This document shows, piece by piece, positions 45,702 through 54,063 of a DNA stretch of 62,967 bases. Position 1 is the first letter of the stretch, and every line of letters starts with the position of its first letter. The notes under the pieces are model-generated. The model worked only from the letters and a program-made list of their open reading frames with translations, searched no databases and was not told where the DNA came from. A program made the translations under genes and the position numbers. Source of the stretch: Lachnoclostridium sp. (GTDB lineage Bacteria > Bacillota > Clostridia > Lachnospirales > Lachnospiraceae); the NCBI GenBank assembly GCA_023665475.1, contig JAMPEB010000018.1, forward strand, positions 1 through 62,967, read 5' to 3'.

Positions 45702-46106
45702 CTATACTACTATAACACAAGATTCATTATAAAATGGCATCTTAGAATCATGGGTAATAAATTTCATGTCTTCTGCTTTTGCTTGTGCAATCATAATTCG
45801 GTCAAAGGGATCATTATGCATTTGATGTTCATTATGAAATATTAATGTTTCTAATGCTGTTATATGTTTATCTGTAATTGGAAGCATCTGATATCCCATC
45901 TTTCTGCATAACTCAGATAATTTAGAGCCACTAATCCTGATCTTATCTGGTTTTGACATATATTTTATTGTTGTTTCCCATACAGATGCAGAACTGTAAT
46001 AAATTGAATTTTGGACATCCATAATCAGAGCTTTAGCCTGTTTCGGCAATTTGGGATTATCATCTAATGCCCATAAAATAATATGCGTATCTAATAGCAG
46101 CTTCAT
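45702..46106 (-). CDS. PIN-domain toxin (VapC-type)
   Basis: 134 residues. PIN nuclease layout: LLLDTHIILWALDD with the first acidic residues, SASVWETTIK with the central Glu, and DPFDRIMIAQAKAEDMKFITHD with the two C-terminal aspartates. VapC toxins cleave RNA. The start overlaps the antitoxin's end by four bases, typical of toxin-antitoxin operons. It stands on the minus strand, opposite to its neighbours. Confidence 0.88.
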   Translation of the reverse strand: MKLLLDTHIILWALDDNPKLPKQAKALIMDVQNSIYYSSASVWETTIKYMSKPDKIRISGSKLSELCRKMGYQMLPITDKHITALETLIFHNEHQMHNDPFDRIMIAQAKAEDMKFITHDSKMPFYNESCVIVV

Positions 46107-46336
46107 TCCATCACTCCAAACATTTTTGCAATTTCAGGGTTCATCTCATCAAAATCATAATTGTCATCATACAAATTCTGTCCTTTGGCAATCCCGATTC
46201 TCTCTGTAATTGCTATATTCTTCTTTTCTTCGGTTTCCGGTTGCATGAAACGATTTATCATTTCCAATAAAAACTGCAAATTATCTTCTGAAAGTCCACT
46301 GATTTTTTGAACAATCTGTTCCTGTAATACTGACAT
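46103..46336 (-). CDS. Antitoxin partner of the PIN toxin
   Basis: 77 residues, acidic. It begins MSVLQEQIVQKISGLSEDNLQFLLEMI and ends EIAKMFGVME. It resembles the short DUF2281-like antitoxins that precede VapC genes. It overlaps the toxin by four bases. The C-terminal part (NLYDDNYDFDEMN) would be the toxin-binding tail. AAGGCGG lies upstream of the start. Confidence 0.75.
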   Translation of the reverse strand: MSVLQEQIVQKISGLSEDNLQFLLEMINRFMQPETEEKKNIAITERIGIAKGQNLYDDNYDFDEMNPEIAKMFGVME

Positions 46337-46500
46337 AGAAACACCGCCTTTCTACGAAAAAATCAACTATTTTGGCTATTTGTTTAATATTATTATACAC
46401 AAATATAAGCAGCTATACAATTGTAAATTTTTATATTGATTTATTTATATGGGCAAATTATAATTGGCTTAACAAATGGAAAATTTGATGGAGATACAAT

Positions 46501-47022
46501 ATGAAATTATTTGGCAAAATTGGAGATAATCCACTCAACGAATACAACACTTGTCCCACATGCGGATGTAAAACTATTCATAAACAAGAGAGTGGTAAAT
46601 ATAATCAAATCACAGATGGAATGTTTTGTGAAAAATGTCAGGAATGGGTTATTGTGACAAGTTACAGCAAGTTAAGCCTAGACAAAACACATTATAAACT
46701 GACTTTTTCTCTGCAAGATGCCAGTAAAAGAGCCAGGCATGAAATTCTTACCATGTGTAGTGGCTATTTGACACAACAACAGTTGACAAAAGAAAATATA
46801 TCTATTACCGATAACGCGGAGTCTATTGAAGGAATTATCCAAAGACTGAAAGGCTTTGATGTGGCTTATGAGGTAACGCCGCCTTTTCCTTACGAAGTTG
46901 AAGGCTGGGACGGATTTATGGACAGGAACTTTCTGGAAGAATTGGCAAAAAATAATCCTGGATTAGACATTGACGGCATCTTACGAGAGCAAATGGAAAA
47001 CATAAAGAAATATGAGGATTAA
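46501..47022 (+). CDS. Uncharacterised zinc-ribbon protein
   Basis: 173 residues. The N-terminal third has two Cys pairs, CPTCGC and CEKC, about 30 residues apart, a treble-clef or zinc-ribbon arrangement. The rest is a mixed alpha/beta domain (IEGIIQRLKGFDVAYEVTPPFPYEV) of unknown family. The ribosome binding site is GGAG, seven bases upstream. It lies 45 bp before an SUKH gene and may be co-transcribed with it. An immunity role is possible from context only. Confidence 0.6.
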   Translation: MKLFGKIGDNPLNEYNTCPTCGCKTIHKQESGKYNQITDGMFCEKCQEWVIVTSYSKLSLDKTHYKLTFSLQDASKRARHEILTMCSGYLTQQQLTKENISITDNAESIEGIIQRLKGFDVAYEVTPPFPYEVEGWDGFMDRNFLEELAKNNPGLDIDGILREQMENIKKYED

Positions 47023-47067
47023 ATTTTCTGCTTTGTTTGTAAATCGGTACTTATAGGGGGCAGCGTA

Positions 47068-47610
47068 ATGGCTATTTATAAGGAGAATGAATACAAAGAG
47101 GTAATAAAACGTATTAAGCAAAAAATAGCTGAACTTGAAATTGAAATGGGAGCAACTCTTTCGGAAGAAGAAATTTCCCGATTTGAAAAACAATGCAATG
47201 TTAGATTGCCTGAAGCATACCGTTTGTTTTTACAAGAAGTCGGTGATGGCTGTGATGATATGTTGGATGGTTTTCGCCTCAACAGTCTGGCAGATATCGA
47301 AAAAAGAGATTTATCCCAACCGTTTATGTTGGAAAAGGAATGGATTTGGGAAGATGATGGCAGACCGCAAAACATAATCAGCGAAGAAAGGGAAACCAAG
47401 GTTTATCAAGGTGAGCTTGAACTGATAGATATTGGCTGTTGTATGAGTTACAATTTGATAGTAACCGGAAATTGCCGTGGAGAGGTATGGAATTTTTCTG
47501 ATGTTGGTGTACAACCCTGTTGTGAAAGGCAGGATTTTTTAGGATGGTTTGAAGTTTGGCTGGATTATCAAGATGAAACGGACTATTTCAAGGATTATGT
47601 CTATAAGTAA
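47068..47610 (+). CDS. SMI1/KNR4 (SUKH) family protein
   Basis: 180 residues. SUKH signature: SEEEISRFEKQCNVRLPEAYRLFLQEVGDGC, then a beta-rich core with LIDIGCCMSYNLIVTGNCRGEVWNF and a C-terminal FLGWFEVWLD. In bacteria these are mostly immunity proteins that neutralise polymorphic or contact-dependent toxins. No toxin gene is seen next to it. GGGGG precedes the start. Confidence 0.82.
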   Translation: MAIYKENEYKEVIKRIKQKIAELEIEMGATLSEEEISRFEKQCNVRLPEAYRLFLQEVGDGCDDMLDGFRLNSLADIEKRDLSQPFMLEKEWIWEDDGRPQNIISEERETKVYQGELELIDIGCCMSYNLIVTGNCRGEVWNFSDVGVQPCCERQDFLGWFEVWLDYQDETDYFKDYVYK

Positions 47611-47636
47611 AAATAGGAAATTTAAAGGGGAAAAAT

Positions 47637-47882
47637 TTGAAAGAATTAATAGAAAACAAAAATCTACAGAGCGTGGAAGATTTGACAAAAAGGGAGTTAG
47701 AGATATTGCTTCAGATATCCCATGGGATGTCCAATAAAGAAATCGGTGCCAATCTTGATATCACGGAGCGCACCGTGAAAAATCATGCTTCCAGCCTTTT
47801 TCGGAAAATCGGTGTGGCGGACAGAACGCAGGCGGCTTTGTTTGCGGTTAAAAACGGGCTGGTATCAATGGAAGATATATGA
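47637..47882 (+). CDS. Stand-alone LuxR-type helix-turn-helix protein
   Basis: 81 residues, just the DNA-binding domain of a NarL/LuxR response regulator: LTKRELEILLQISHGMSNKEIGANLDITERTVKNH, then RKIGVADRTQAALFAV. No receiver domain precedes it. TTG start with AAGGGG seven bases upstream. It may be a truncated regulator or a small stand-alone one, and it sits before the MFS exporter locus. Confidence 0.7.
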   Translation: MKELIENKNLQSVEDLTKRELEILLQISHGMSNKEIGANLDITERTVKNHASSLFRKIGVADRTQAALFAVKNGLVSMEDI

Positions 47883-47975
47883 TAGAATATTATAAAATTC
47901 TTGGAGACAGTTAAGGAAAAGCCGAAAAGCTTTTATGGGTTTTAAGGGTTAATTTCTATAGAGGAGGTGGGGCAT

Positions 47976-48056
47976 ATGTTATGTCACATGGTGATTGATT
48001 TAAGCTGCAAACTCTGTACAAGGTCTGATGATAAGGCGATACTTGTACAGAGATAA
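47976..48056 (+). CDS. Leader peptide of the MFS exporter gene
   Basis: 26 residues, starting MLCHMVIDLSCKLC, with a strong ribosome binding site GAGGAGGTGGGG immediately before it. Its last 14 codons form a perfect hairpin, and a terminator follows 44 bases later, ahead of the exporter gene. This is the layout of ribosome-stalling leader peptides that control resistance genes. No database check was possible. Confidence 0.6.
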   Translation: MLCHMVIDLSCKLCTRSDDKAILVQR

Positions 48057-48126
48057 TATTTTTCGCCTGACATTGGATTTTGTACTTACCTATTCTGAGG
48101 TTTGAAAATAATGTTCAAACTTTTTG
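48012..48126 (+). promoter_or_regulatory. Attenuator: leader hairpin plus terminator before the MFS gene
   Basis: CTCTGTACAAG (48012-48022) pairs perfectly with CTTGTACAGAG (48042-48052). Then GTTTGAA (48100-48106) pairs with TTCAAAC (48114-48120), followed by TTTTTG, a terminator about 100 bases before the exporter start. TTGTAC at 48080-48085 can alternatively pair with GTACAA of the first arm, so a ribosome stalled on the leader could change the folding. The rest of 47883-48225 holds no other gene. Confidence 0.6.
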
Positions 48127-48225
48127 TCTATAACAATAGAGTTCTTGCGAAACATGGATTCCATTGTTGACAGCAGCACAGACAAAAATCTGCGCTAAAT
48201 ATAAGAATAGATTGGAGAAAATTCA

Positions 48226-49506
48226 ATGGAAAATCAAAATTTTAAGAAATACATTATTTTATGGCTGAGTCAATGGGTATCGCAGCTGGGAAGCTCCATG
48301 ACTGCTTTTGCGCTTGTTTTATGGGCATATGAGCAGAGCCATTCGGCTTTGTCGGTTTCTGTGATGTCCTTTTGTCAGTATGTGCCATATATTCTGTTGA
48401 GCATTGTCACAGGCGCTTTTGTAGACAGGCACAGCAAAAAGGCAATTATGTTAGTTTCGGATACGGCTGCTGCCATGTGTTCCCTTGCCGTGCTGATACT
48501 TATGATTTCGGGGTATTTGTCCGTTTGGCATATTTATATTGTCAATGCCGTAGTGGGAATCACAAACGCTTTTCAGCAGCCGGCATCAGATGTGGCAGTC
48601 GGAAAGCTTGTGCCGAAGGATAAATTATCAAATGTAAGCGGGATGAATTCTTTTTCTAACAATATGGTGGTGGTGTTCAGCCCTATGTTTGCCTCTGTAT
48701 TGTTTGCTCTGGGCGGGCTGCCCCTTATCCTGCTGGTGGATTTGGCAAGCTTTGCCATAGCGTTTTGTGTGCTGCTGTTCTTCATTTACATTCCTGACCA
48801 ATTTGAGGAGAGGGAGCACAGCTCGCCCTTTGCAGGCACAAAGGAAGGTTTTCTGTTTCTAAAAGGGAATAAAGGAATTTTGTATATCATGCTGACAATG
48901 GCATTGATAAATTTTTTTTCCAGACTGACCTATGAAAATATTTTGTCGCCGATGATTTTGGCAAGAAGCGGCGGAAGCAGCATCACCCTTGGAGTGGTGA
49001 ATGCCTTTATGGGAATCGGCGGAATCGTAGGCGGAATTATCGTTTCCTTGAAAAAGGAAAGCCGCCGCAAAGCCAGCGCAATTTATCTTTCTGCTGCACT
49101 TTCCTTTTTGTTTGGCGATTTTATTATGGCAGTGGGAAATAATGCTTTCTGGTGGTCGGTGGCTGCAGCTGCTGCCAGTGTGCCCATTCCTTTTATTATG
49201 GCGAATCAGAATACGATATCCTATCAAAAGGTTCCGGAAAACATGCAGGGAAGGGTGTTTGCAGTGCGAAATGCCATTCAGTACAGCACGATACCTGTGG
49301 GGATTCTGCTTGGCGGTTATCTGGCCGATTATGTGTTTGAGCCTTTCATGGCTTCCGGCGCAGGATTTGCACAGCTTCTGGGAAATCTGGTGGGAAACGG
49401 AAGCGGCAGCGGAATGGCAGTCATGTTTTTGTGCACCAGCATATGTGGATTTACGGTCAGTGTTTTGTCCTGTTTTAATAAAGAAATTCGGAAACTGAAT
49501 GATTGA
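48226..49506 (+). CDS. MFS transporter, macrolide-efflux-like
   Basis: 426 residues, about 12 membrane helices. The opening WLSQWVSQLGSSMTAFALVLWAYE and the loop DRHSKKAIMLVSD match the MefA/MFS_3 type drug exporters. It is predicted to export small molecules by proton antiport. GGAG lies upstream. The upstream leader and terminator suggest induction by a translation inhibitor, which fits an antibiotic-efflux role, but the substrate is inferred. A terminator follows it. Confidence 0.8.
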   Translation: MENQNFKKYIILWLSQWVSQLGSSMTAFALVLWAYEQSHSALSVSVMSFCQYVPYILLSIVTGAFVDRHSKKAIMLVSDTAAAMCSLAVLILMISGYLSVWHIYIVNAVVGITNAFQQPASDVAVGKLVPKDKLSNVSGMNSFSNNMVVVFSPMFASVLFALGGLPLILLVDLASFAIAFCVLLFFIYIPDQFEEREHSSPFAGTKEGFLFLKGNKGILYIMLTMALINFFSRLTYENILSPMILARSGGSSITLGVVNAFMGIGGIVGGIIVSLKKESRRKASAIYLSAALSFLFGDFIMAVGNNAFWWSVAAAAASVPIPFIMANQNTISYQKVPENMQGRVFAVRNAIQYSTIPVGILLGGYLADYVFEPFMASGAGFAQLLGNLVGNGSGSGMAVMFLCTSICGFTVSVLSCFNKEIRKLND

Positions 49507-49512
49507 TGGAGG

Positions 49513-49549
49513 AAATCAGTAGGGCTGGTGTCTGGCCCTGCTGATTTTA
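49513..49549 (+). terminator. Terminator after the MFS gene
   Basis: AAATCAGTAGGGC and GCCCTGCTGATTT form a 13-pair stem with one G-T and a nine-base loop, ending in TTTT. Confidence 0.85.
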
Positions 49550-49604
49550 ACAAATATTATAATTTATTCAGCGAGTTATTTCCTGTTTGTTGAAGTTATC
49601 AAGT

Positions 49605-49658
49605 TTTCATCTTCTTGACCTTTTGGTCAAGAAGCATCGCTCGCAGGCAGCTCGCTCA
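49605..49658 (-). repeat. Origin-proximal hairpin repeat, inverted copy
   Basis: On the minus strand: GAGCGAGCTGCCTGCGAGCG, then ATG and the hairpin CTTCTTGACC-AAAA-GGTCAAGAAG. Same family as the copies at 58130, 58215, 58834 and 58891. The loop differs (AAAA here, GACA or CACA there) while the stem is unchanged. Confidence 0.8.
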
Positions 49659-49684
49659 ATCAATGTTTATCGAGGAAATGGATT

Positions 49685-50029
49685 ATGACAAATGAGCAGC
49701 GGGCAAAAGCGATTATAAAAAAGTATGGATTTAATTTTTCCGAAATTCCCAAAGAAGAAGTTAGAAAATTGATTGAAGAAGAAATCTTAGATTTTCAAGA
49801 GGGAAGTTCTGAATATATCCGGGTATTGTGCGGCTATCTGTATTGTATAGGCGACTTTTCGGATGTTTCCTTGATAGAGAAAGCAAAATACAGTATTAAT
49901 ATGGATGTTGGCTTCATGATTGATGAGGAATGGATAGATAGCTTAAAGGGTATCGAAGATGAATATACCCGCTCCAGAGAAGAGATTATGGAATCCTTCA
50001 TTGCTTATTATCAAAATTTTGAAGCTTAA
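49685..50029 (+). CDS. Uncharacterised small protein
   Basis: 114 residues, acidic, mainly helical, soluble: MTNEQRAKAIIKKYGFNF, then SSEYIRVLCGYLYCIGDFSDVSLIEKAK. GAGG lies upstream. It sits just after a hairpin repeat, like other orphan genes in this region. Immunity-like by size and company only. Confidence 0.5.
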   Translation: MTNEQRAKAIIKKYGFNFSEIPKEEVRKLIEEEILDFQEGSSEYIRVLCGYLYCIGDFSDVSLIEKAKYSINMDVGFMIDEEWIDSLKGIEDEYTRSREEIMESFIAYYQNFEA

Positions 50030-50132
50030 GCTTTTTATCATTTCTTGACTTTTCACTTCGGGGGGGTAGAATAAAAAAGAGATACTAGTAGTAAAGAATA
50101 GGAAAAGCTTAAGAAGCAGGAGGGAAGGCATA

Positions 50133-51419
50133 ATGTCCAAGAAAAAAGTAAGAATCATTGCCGGAGTGATGTTAATTTTCGCAATAGGATTTTTCGTGTA
50201 TGCGCTGACTCATCCCACGGCAAGCTTTCCGTGGAGCAATGTGGTTACATACTTTATTTATGCATTGTATCTTTTGCTTATGATGGCATTATTTATTGCG
50301 CCGGATAAGTTGATAAATAAAACATCGGCGATTCTCACAGTTGAAATGATTGCCGGGGTTATGATGGTTGGCATCATTTTTGTGATATCCGATGCTCTCA
50401 AATTTTCTAAGGCTCCTTCTTCGTCAAAGGAAGAGCAGCAGACACTGCAGTATGCCGGACAGATATTTTTATATGGTGAGGAGCATTCCTCAGAAAATAT
50501 TTTAGAAAAAGAATTTGAGTTGTGGCAGGCATATTATGATGAGGGCATGAGGGATTTATTTGTGGAGCTTCCCTATTACACAGCGGAATATATGAATCTC
50601 TGGATGCAGTCGGAGAATGATGATATTTTAAATTCCTTGTATAAAGATTGGGAAGGGACGGCGGTACATTCTGATATAGTTCTTGATTTTTATAAGCGGA
50701 TTAAAAGGGAATGTCCGGAAACGATTTTCCATGGGACAGATGTGGGACACCAATATGGCACAACCGGAAAACGCTTTCTGAAGTACCTTGAATCCAATGG
50801 TCAAAAGGATTCTGAATTGTATAAGCTGGCGCAGGAAAATATCAATCAGGGAAAATATTATTACAGGCATTCCGACAATGTATATCGTGAAAATAAGATG
50901 GTGGAAAATTTTGTCCGGGAAGTCGAGAAGCTGAACAGTGTTGATGTAATGGGAATATACGGCTCCGCCCATACCGGATTGGAGGCTATGGATTACGCGA
51001 CAAATACTATTCCCTGCATGGCGAACCAGCTCCATGAAAAATATGGTGATGCCATATATGCGGAGGATTTGACTTTGTCTACGCGCAATACGGATGCTTA
51101 TAGAACTGACACGATTGTCGTTAATGGAAAAGAATACACCGCTTTGTATTATGGAGAGGTAGATTTGTCAGCGCTGCTCCCTGATTATAAATGCAGGGAA
51201 TTTTGGCTTCTGGAAAATGCATATGATGATTTCAAGGATAACCCAACCACGGGAAATGTCCTGCCTTATAATAATTATCCTATGAAAATAGAGGTTGGGC
51301 AGATATATGTGATTGAATATACGAAAGCGGACGGTTCCGTGATGCGGGAGTATCACAGGGCGGACGGAAATATGTGGCAGGGCTTGGAGGTTACGGAAGA
51401 GATTACGGTGGAGGATTAG
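50133..51419 (+). CDS. Membrane-anchored TraB/EreA (TIKI) superfamily protein
   Basis: 428 residues. Three membrane helices fill the first 90 residues. A large domain then follows with the superfamily marks: YGEEHSS with a later Glu in LFVELP, FHGTDVGHQY, and MGIYGSAHTG near residue 280. Superfamily members (TraB, PrgY, erythromycin esterase, ChaN, TIKI) are probable metal-dependent hydrolases. The domain may face outside. The downstream SUKH-like gene starts two bases after the stop, so the two are coupled. The precise substrate is unknown. Confidence 0.65.
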   Translation: MSKKKVRIIAGVMLIFAIGFFVYALTHPTASFPWSNVVTYFIYALYLLLMMALFIAPDKLINKTSAILTVEMIAGVMMVGIIFVISDALKFSKAPSSSKEEQQTLQYAGQIFLYGEEHSSENILEKEFELWQAYYDEGMRDLFVELPYYTAEYMNLWMQSENDDILNSLYKDWEGTAVHSDIVLDFYKRIKRECPETIFHGTDVGHQYGTTGKRFLKYLESNGQKDSELYKLAQENINQGKYYYRHSDNVYRENKMVENFVREVEKLNSVDVMGIYGSAHTGLEAMDYATNTIPCMANQLHEKYGDAIYAEDLTLSTRNTDAYRTDTIVVNGKEYTALYYGEVDLSALLPDYKCREFWLLENAYDDFKDNPTTGNVLPYNNYPMKIEVGQIYVIEYTKADGSVMREYHRADGNMWQGLEVTEEITVED

Positions 51420-51420
51420 T

Positions 51421-51903
51421 ATGGACACTTTTCAATTTTTAAAAGATAATTTTGAGTTATATACGCAGGAGCAATATCAAAAATATAATTTATCGCCCGA
51501 TACACAAAAAATATTATGTGAAATAGGATTACCCAAGGAACCTATCGAGGGTGTACGGCTTCATATAAGTTCAGCAGAAAAAGAGGTTCAAGGTTATATA
51601 GTAATTGGGGAGGATGAGGGTTCTTATTTGTGCATCAATCCTCATGGTGAGATTATTGCCATAGATCAAGGAGATGAATCATTTATCAGATTTGTCAATA
51701 AAGATCTTAGAGCCTTTCTTGATTATATAGTGGTGTATATCATTTTTCAAGAAAAAGCCCTTGAGATAGAGGATGAAGAAGAAGGAATACAGGTATTGGA
51801 AGATATGAGAGAAGAATTTATGAAAATGGATGAGAGGGCTTTGGATAATGAAGAAAATTGGTGGTCAGTTATAGTGGAACAGATAGAAATGGGATTGATG
51901 TAA
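51421..51903 (+). CDS. SUKH-4-like immunity protein
   Basis: 160 residues. The profile matches the SUKH-4 group: LSPDTQKILCEIGLPKEP, a beta core GYIVIGEDEGSYLCINPHGEII, and SFIRFVNKDLRAFLDYIVVYI. It is probably an inhibitor of a secreted toxin. The ribosome binding site GGAGG lies inside the end of the preceding gene. The C-terminus has an extra acidic helix (EIEDEEEGIQVLEDM). Confidence 0.65.
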   Translation: MDTFQFLKDNFELYTQEQYQKYNLSPDTQKILCEIGLPKEPIEGVRLHISSAEKEVQGYIVIGEDEGSYLCINPHGEIIAIDQGDESFIRFVNKDLRAFLDYIVVYIIFQEKALEIEDEEEGIQVLEDMREEFMKMDERALDNEENWWSVIVEQIEMGLM

Positions 51904-51944
51904 AATATGTTATTGTAACAATTGGAAAATCACCTCTGTTTACA

Positions 51945-51990
51945 TTATACTGAAAAGTTTGCATAAAGTTGTGCAAAACTTTCAGTATAA
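51945..51990. terminator. Bidirectional terminator between convergent genes
   Basis: TTATACTGAAAAGTTTGCA and TGCAAAACTTTCAGTATAA form a long stem with one shifted base, between the plus-strand SUKH-like gene and the minus-strand CPBP gene. Confidence 0.75.
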
Positions 51991-52017
51991 ATAAAACATT
52001 TGCGGTGTGGTTCGTTT

Positions 52018-52926
52018 TTATTTTTTCATTGCCTTTCTCCACTTCACAAATATAAAAGAAGCAATTATCATCATCGGCAGCATATGGATGAAAAACGATG
52101 CCACACTGTCTGCCTTCCATCCGGTTATTTTATCCGGATTTATAAAATATTGGAGAGAAGATGGCGCTGAATTATTGATGGCATGGAGAATTGCCGCAGG
52201 CCATATGGAACCGGATTTGTATGTCAAAAAAGTAAGGATGATTCCCATAAAGATGCACATAAGGCACATCATGGTAAATCCGGTAAAAGGATATCCAAAA
52301 TATTCGGTTCCAAAATTGTGCCCGATGTAAGTAAGGGGCCAATGCCACATTCCCCAGATGATTCCGCCGATGATGACTGCCTTTGGGATTCCCCAGAGCT
52401 TGATTAATTTGGGCATCATGTATCCCCGCCATCCGGCCTCTTCACCAAAGGCGGCGAAGGAGGAGATAGAGCCTGAGATAATCATTGCTATCGGCTGCAT
52501 GTAAATGACAGCCCGCTCATTTTCTGCAATGTCCAAAATTTTCGGGTAATTTACATCAAAAGCTTCAGGTGAAAAAAGAAGAGTCAGGGCGCTGCCAAGC
52601 TCATAATAAATCCATGGCAGCAGCATTGCCATCAGAAAATAGAGCCACTTTTTCTTTTTGAAGCGGATTCCAAGGAGCATGGAATCTTCTCCCATGACAG
52701 CAAAGCCCTCTTTGGTTATGTATCTTGTGAGCAGCATTGCCAGAGTCGGGCAGAGCATTCCAAGGCACACTAATTGATCCATGCCGGAAGGCTCGCCCTC
52801 TGCTGCCCAGACATGTCCCGATAAAATGTATGGGCAGAAGATAAGCCAAGTAGTGGCAAATGAAAGAATTAAGTATGCAAAAAGTCTTTTTTTATTTGAT
52901 TTTCTTTCTAGGTTTTTATCCATCAT
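52018..52926 (-). CDS. CPBP-family intramembrane metalloprotease
   Basis: 302 residues, about eight membrane helices. The CPBP/Abi motifs are present: EEAGWRGYMMPKL (paired glutamates), WGMWHWPL and AILHAINN. Such proteins cleave membrane peptides and include bacteriocin-immunity proteins and prenyl-protein protease relatives. AAGGA precedes two tandem ATGs (52926 and 52923). The ABC exporter genes lie upstream on the same strand. Confidence 0.85.
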   Translation of the reverse strand: MMDKNLERKSNKKRLFAYLILSFATTWLIFCPYILSGHVWAAEGEPSGMDQLVCLGMLCPTLAMLLTRYITKEGFAVMGEDSMLLGIRFKKKKWLYFLMAMLLPWIYYELGSALTLLFSPEAFDVNYPKILDIAENERAVIYMQPIAMIISGSISSFAAFGEEAGWRGYMMPKLIKLWGIPKAVIIGGIIWGMWHWPLTYIGHNFGTEYFGYPFTGFTMMCLMCIFMGIILTFLTYKSGSIWPAAILHAINNSAPSSLQYFINPDKITGWKADSVASFFIHMLPMMIIASFIFVKWRKAMKK

Positions 52927-52992
52927 ACATCCTTATGTTGTAGACTCTTAAGTGATTATAACTTTTATGGCTTCTATTAGGATTGAAGATTG

Positions 52993-53160
52993 TCATTCAT
53001 GCTTTTTGCTTTGGTAGTACCCAAAGCATATCATTGTCCATAAACCGGGAATAACTGCATAGCCTGCATTTACTTGCCCATGATTTATAATGACATATCT
53101 TCCGCCTATAAAGGTCAAAATTAGGAATATAATACCTAAAATTAATGCCATCTTTTTCAT
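52993..53160 (-). CDS. Small membrane protein (55 residues)
   Basis: It starts MKKMALILGIIFLILTFIGG and ends YYQSKKHE. It has two hydrophobic segments (about 4-20 and 33-48). GAGGTG lies eight bases before the ATG, a good ribosome binding site. No family recognised. The rest of the gap (52927-52992 and 53161-53268) shows nothing. Confidence 0.6.
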   Translation of the reverse strand: MKKMALILGIIFLILTFIGGRYVIINHGQVNAGYAVIPGLWTMICFGYYQSKKHE

Positions 53161-53268
53161 GTTCACACCTCATAACCCTATTTTTTCTCTATTTTATCAT
53201 AGCCACCCTCGGCATCTCAATGAGAACTGTTAAAACTGCTGGTGTTGAAAATTGCTTAGTTTATATTT

Positions 53269-54063
53269 TTACTCCCTGTTTTGATTTATCTTACAGGTTA
53301 TCCGATAAGAAAGCCAAAAGATAAAAATATCCGCAATCGGTGACAGGGTGGAAATGAGCAGTACAATCACGATATGCTCCTGACACCAATTTGCAAGGGC
53401 ATAAATATTGAATCTTTCAAAAATCTTTAAATCTCCAAAAAATAAATAGGCAATTACAAGAAAAGCAACACCTTCTAAAATTGCGGTTTTTATCATAGAG
53501 CCCCTTTTTACCCCAAGGGTAATAAAAAACGGCAGTTCTATGGAAGCAAGCAGAAGTGAGATTCCGCAAACTACAACCAATAACTGGGAGAAGGTTATTA
53601 TGATTTCTCTGGCGGGGTTATCGCCTGCCACGCTGTCAAATATAATAATCCACATGGTTTCCAATGAAAATAAAATGTAGACAGCAATTCCGATAAACAG
53701 ATACTTTGATGCAATATAGGCGTTTTTTTCAAGAGGAAGTGATTTGACAAATTGTTTAGTTTTATTTGTTTCATCGTTTTTACAAATGGAAGTGGTCCAT
53801 ATGGATGGCAGTATAAGTCCGCAGGCTACAAGCAGCATTGGCGGTATCATCAGTAGAAAATCCTGAAAATCTCCGATGGTAACTGCAACGAATTCTCCGT
53901 TTTCTGTTTCTCTTATGCCCATGCTGCCGCCTGCCATATTTGCGTTCACATTTCCCGGAAATGTGAGCCTTAATGAGAGGAATAAAATGGTGCATACGGT
54001 GAAAATCCAGACAATTCTTTTCCCCTTGATGCTAATAAAATCTTTATATAAAAGACCTGCCAT
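53269..54063 (-). CDS. ABC-2 type permease (second subunit)
   Basis: 264 residues with six membrane helices. It opens MAGLLYKDFISIKGKRIVW, like many ABC2_membrane_2 permeases of the YtrC/bacitracin-type exporters. A conserved cytoplasmic loop DETNKTKQFVKSLPLEKNAYI follows the second helix. The large outer loop (VNANMAGGSMGIRETENGEF) precedes it. The start overlaps the stop of the first permease gene by one base. Confidence 0.82.
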   Translation of the reverse strand: MAGLLYKDFISIKGKRIVWIFTVCTILFLSLRLTFPGNVNANMAGGSMGIRETENGEFVAVTIGDFQDFLLMIPPMLLVACGLILPSIWTTSICKNDETNKTKQFVKSLPLEKNAYIASKYLFIGIAVYILFSLETMWIIIFDSVAGDNPAREIIITFSQLLVVVCGISLLLASIELPFFITLGVKRGSMIKTAILEGVAFLVIAYLFFGDLKIFERFNIYALANWCQEHIVIVLLISTLSPIADIFIFWLSYRITCKINQNRE

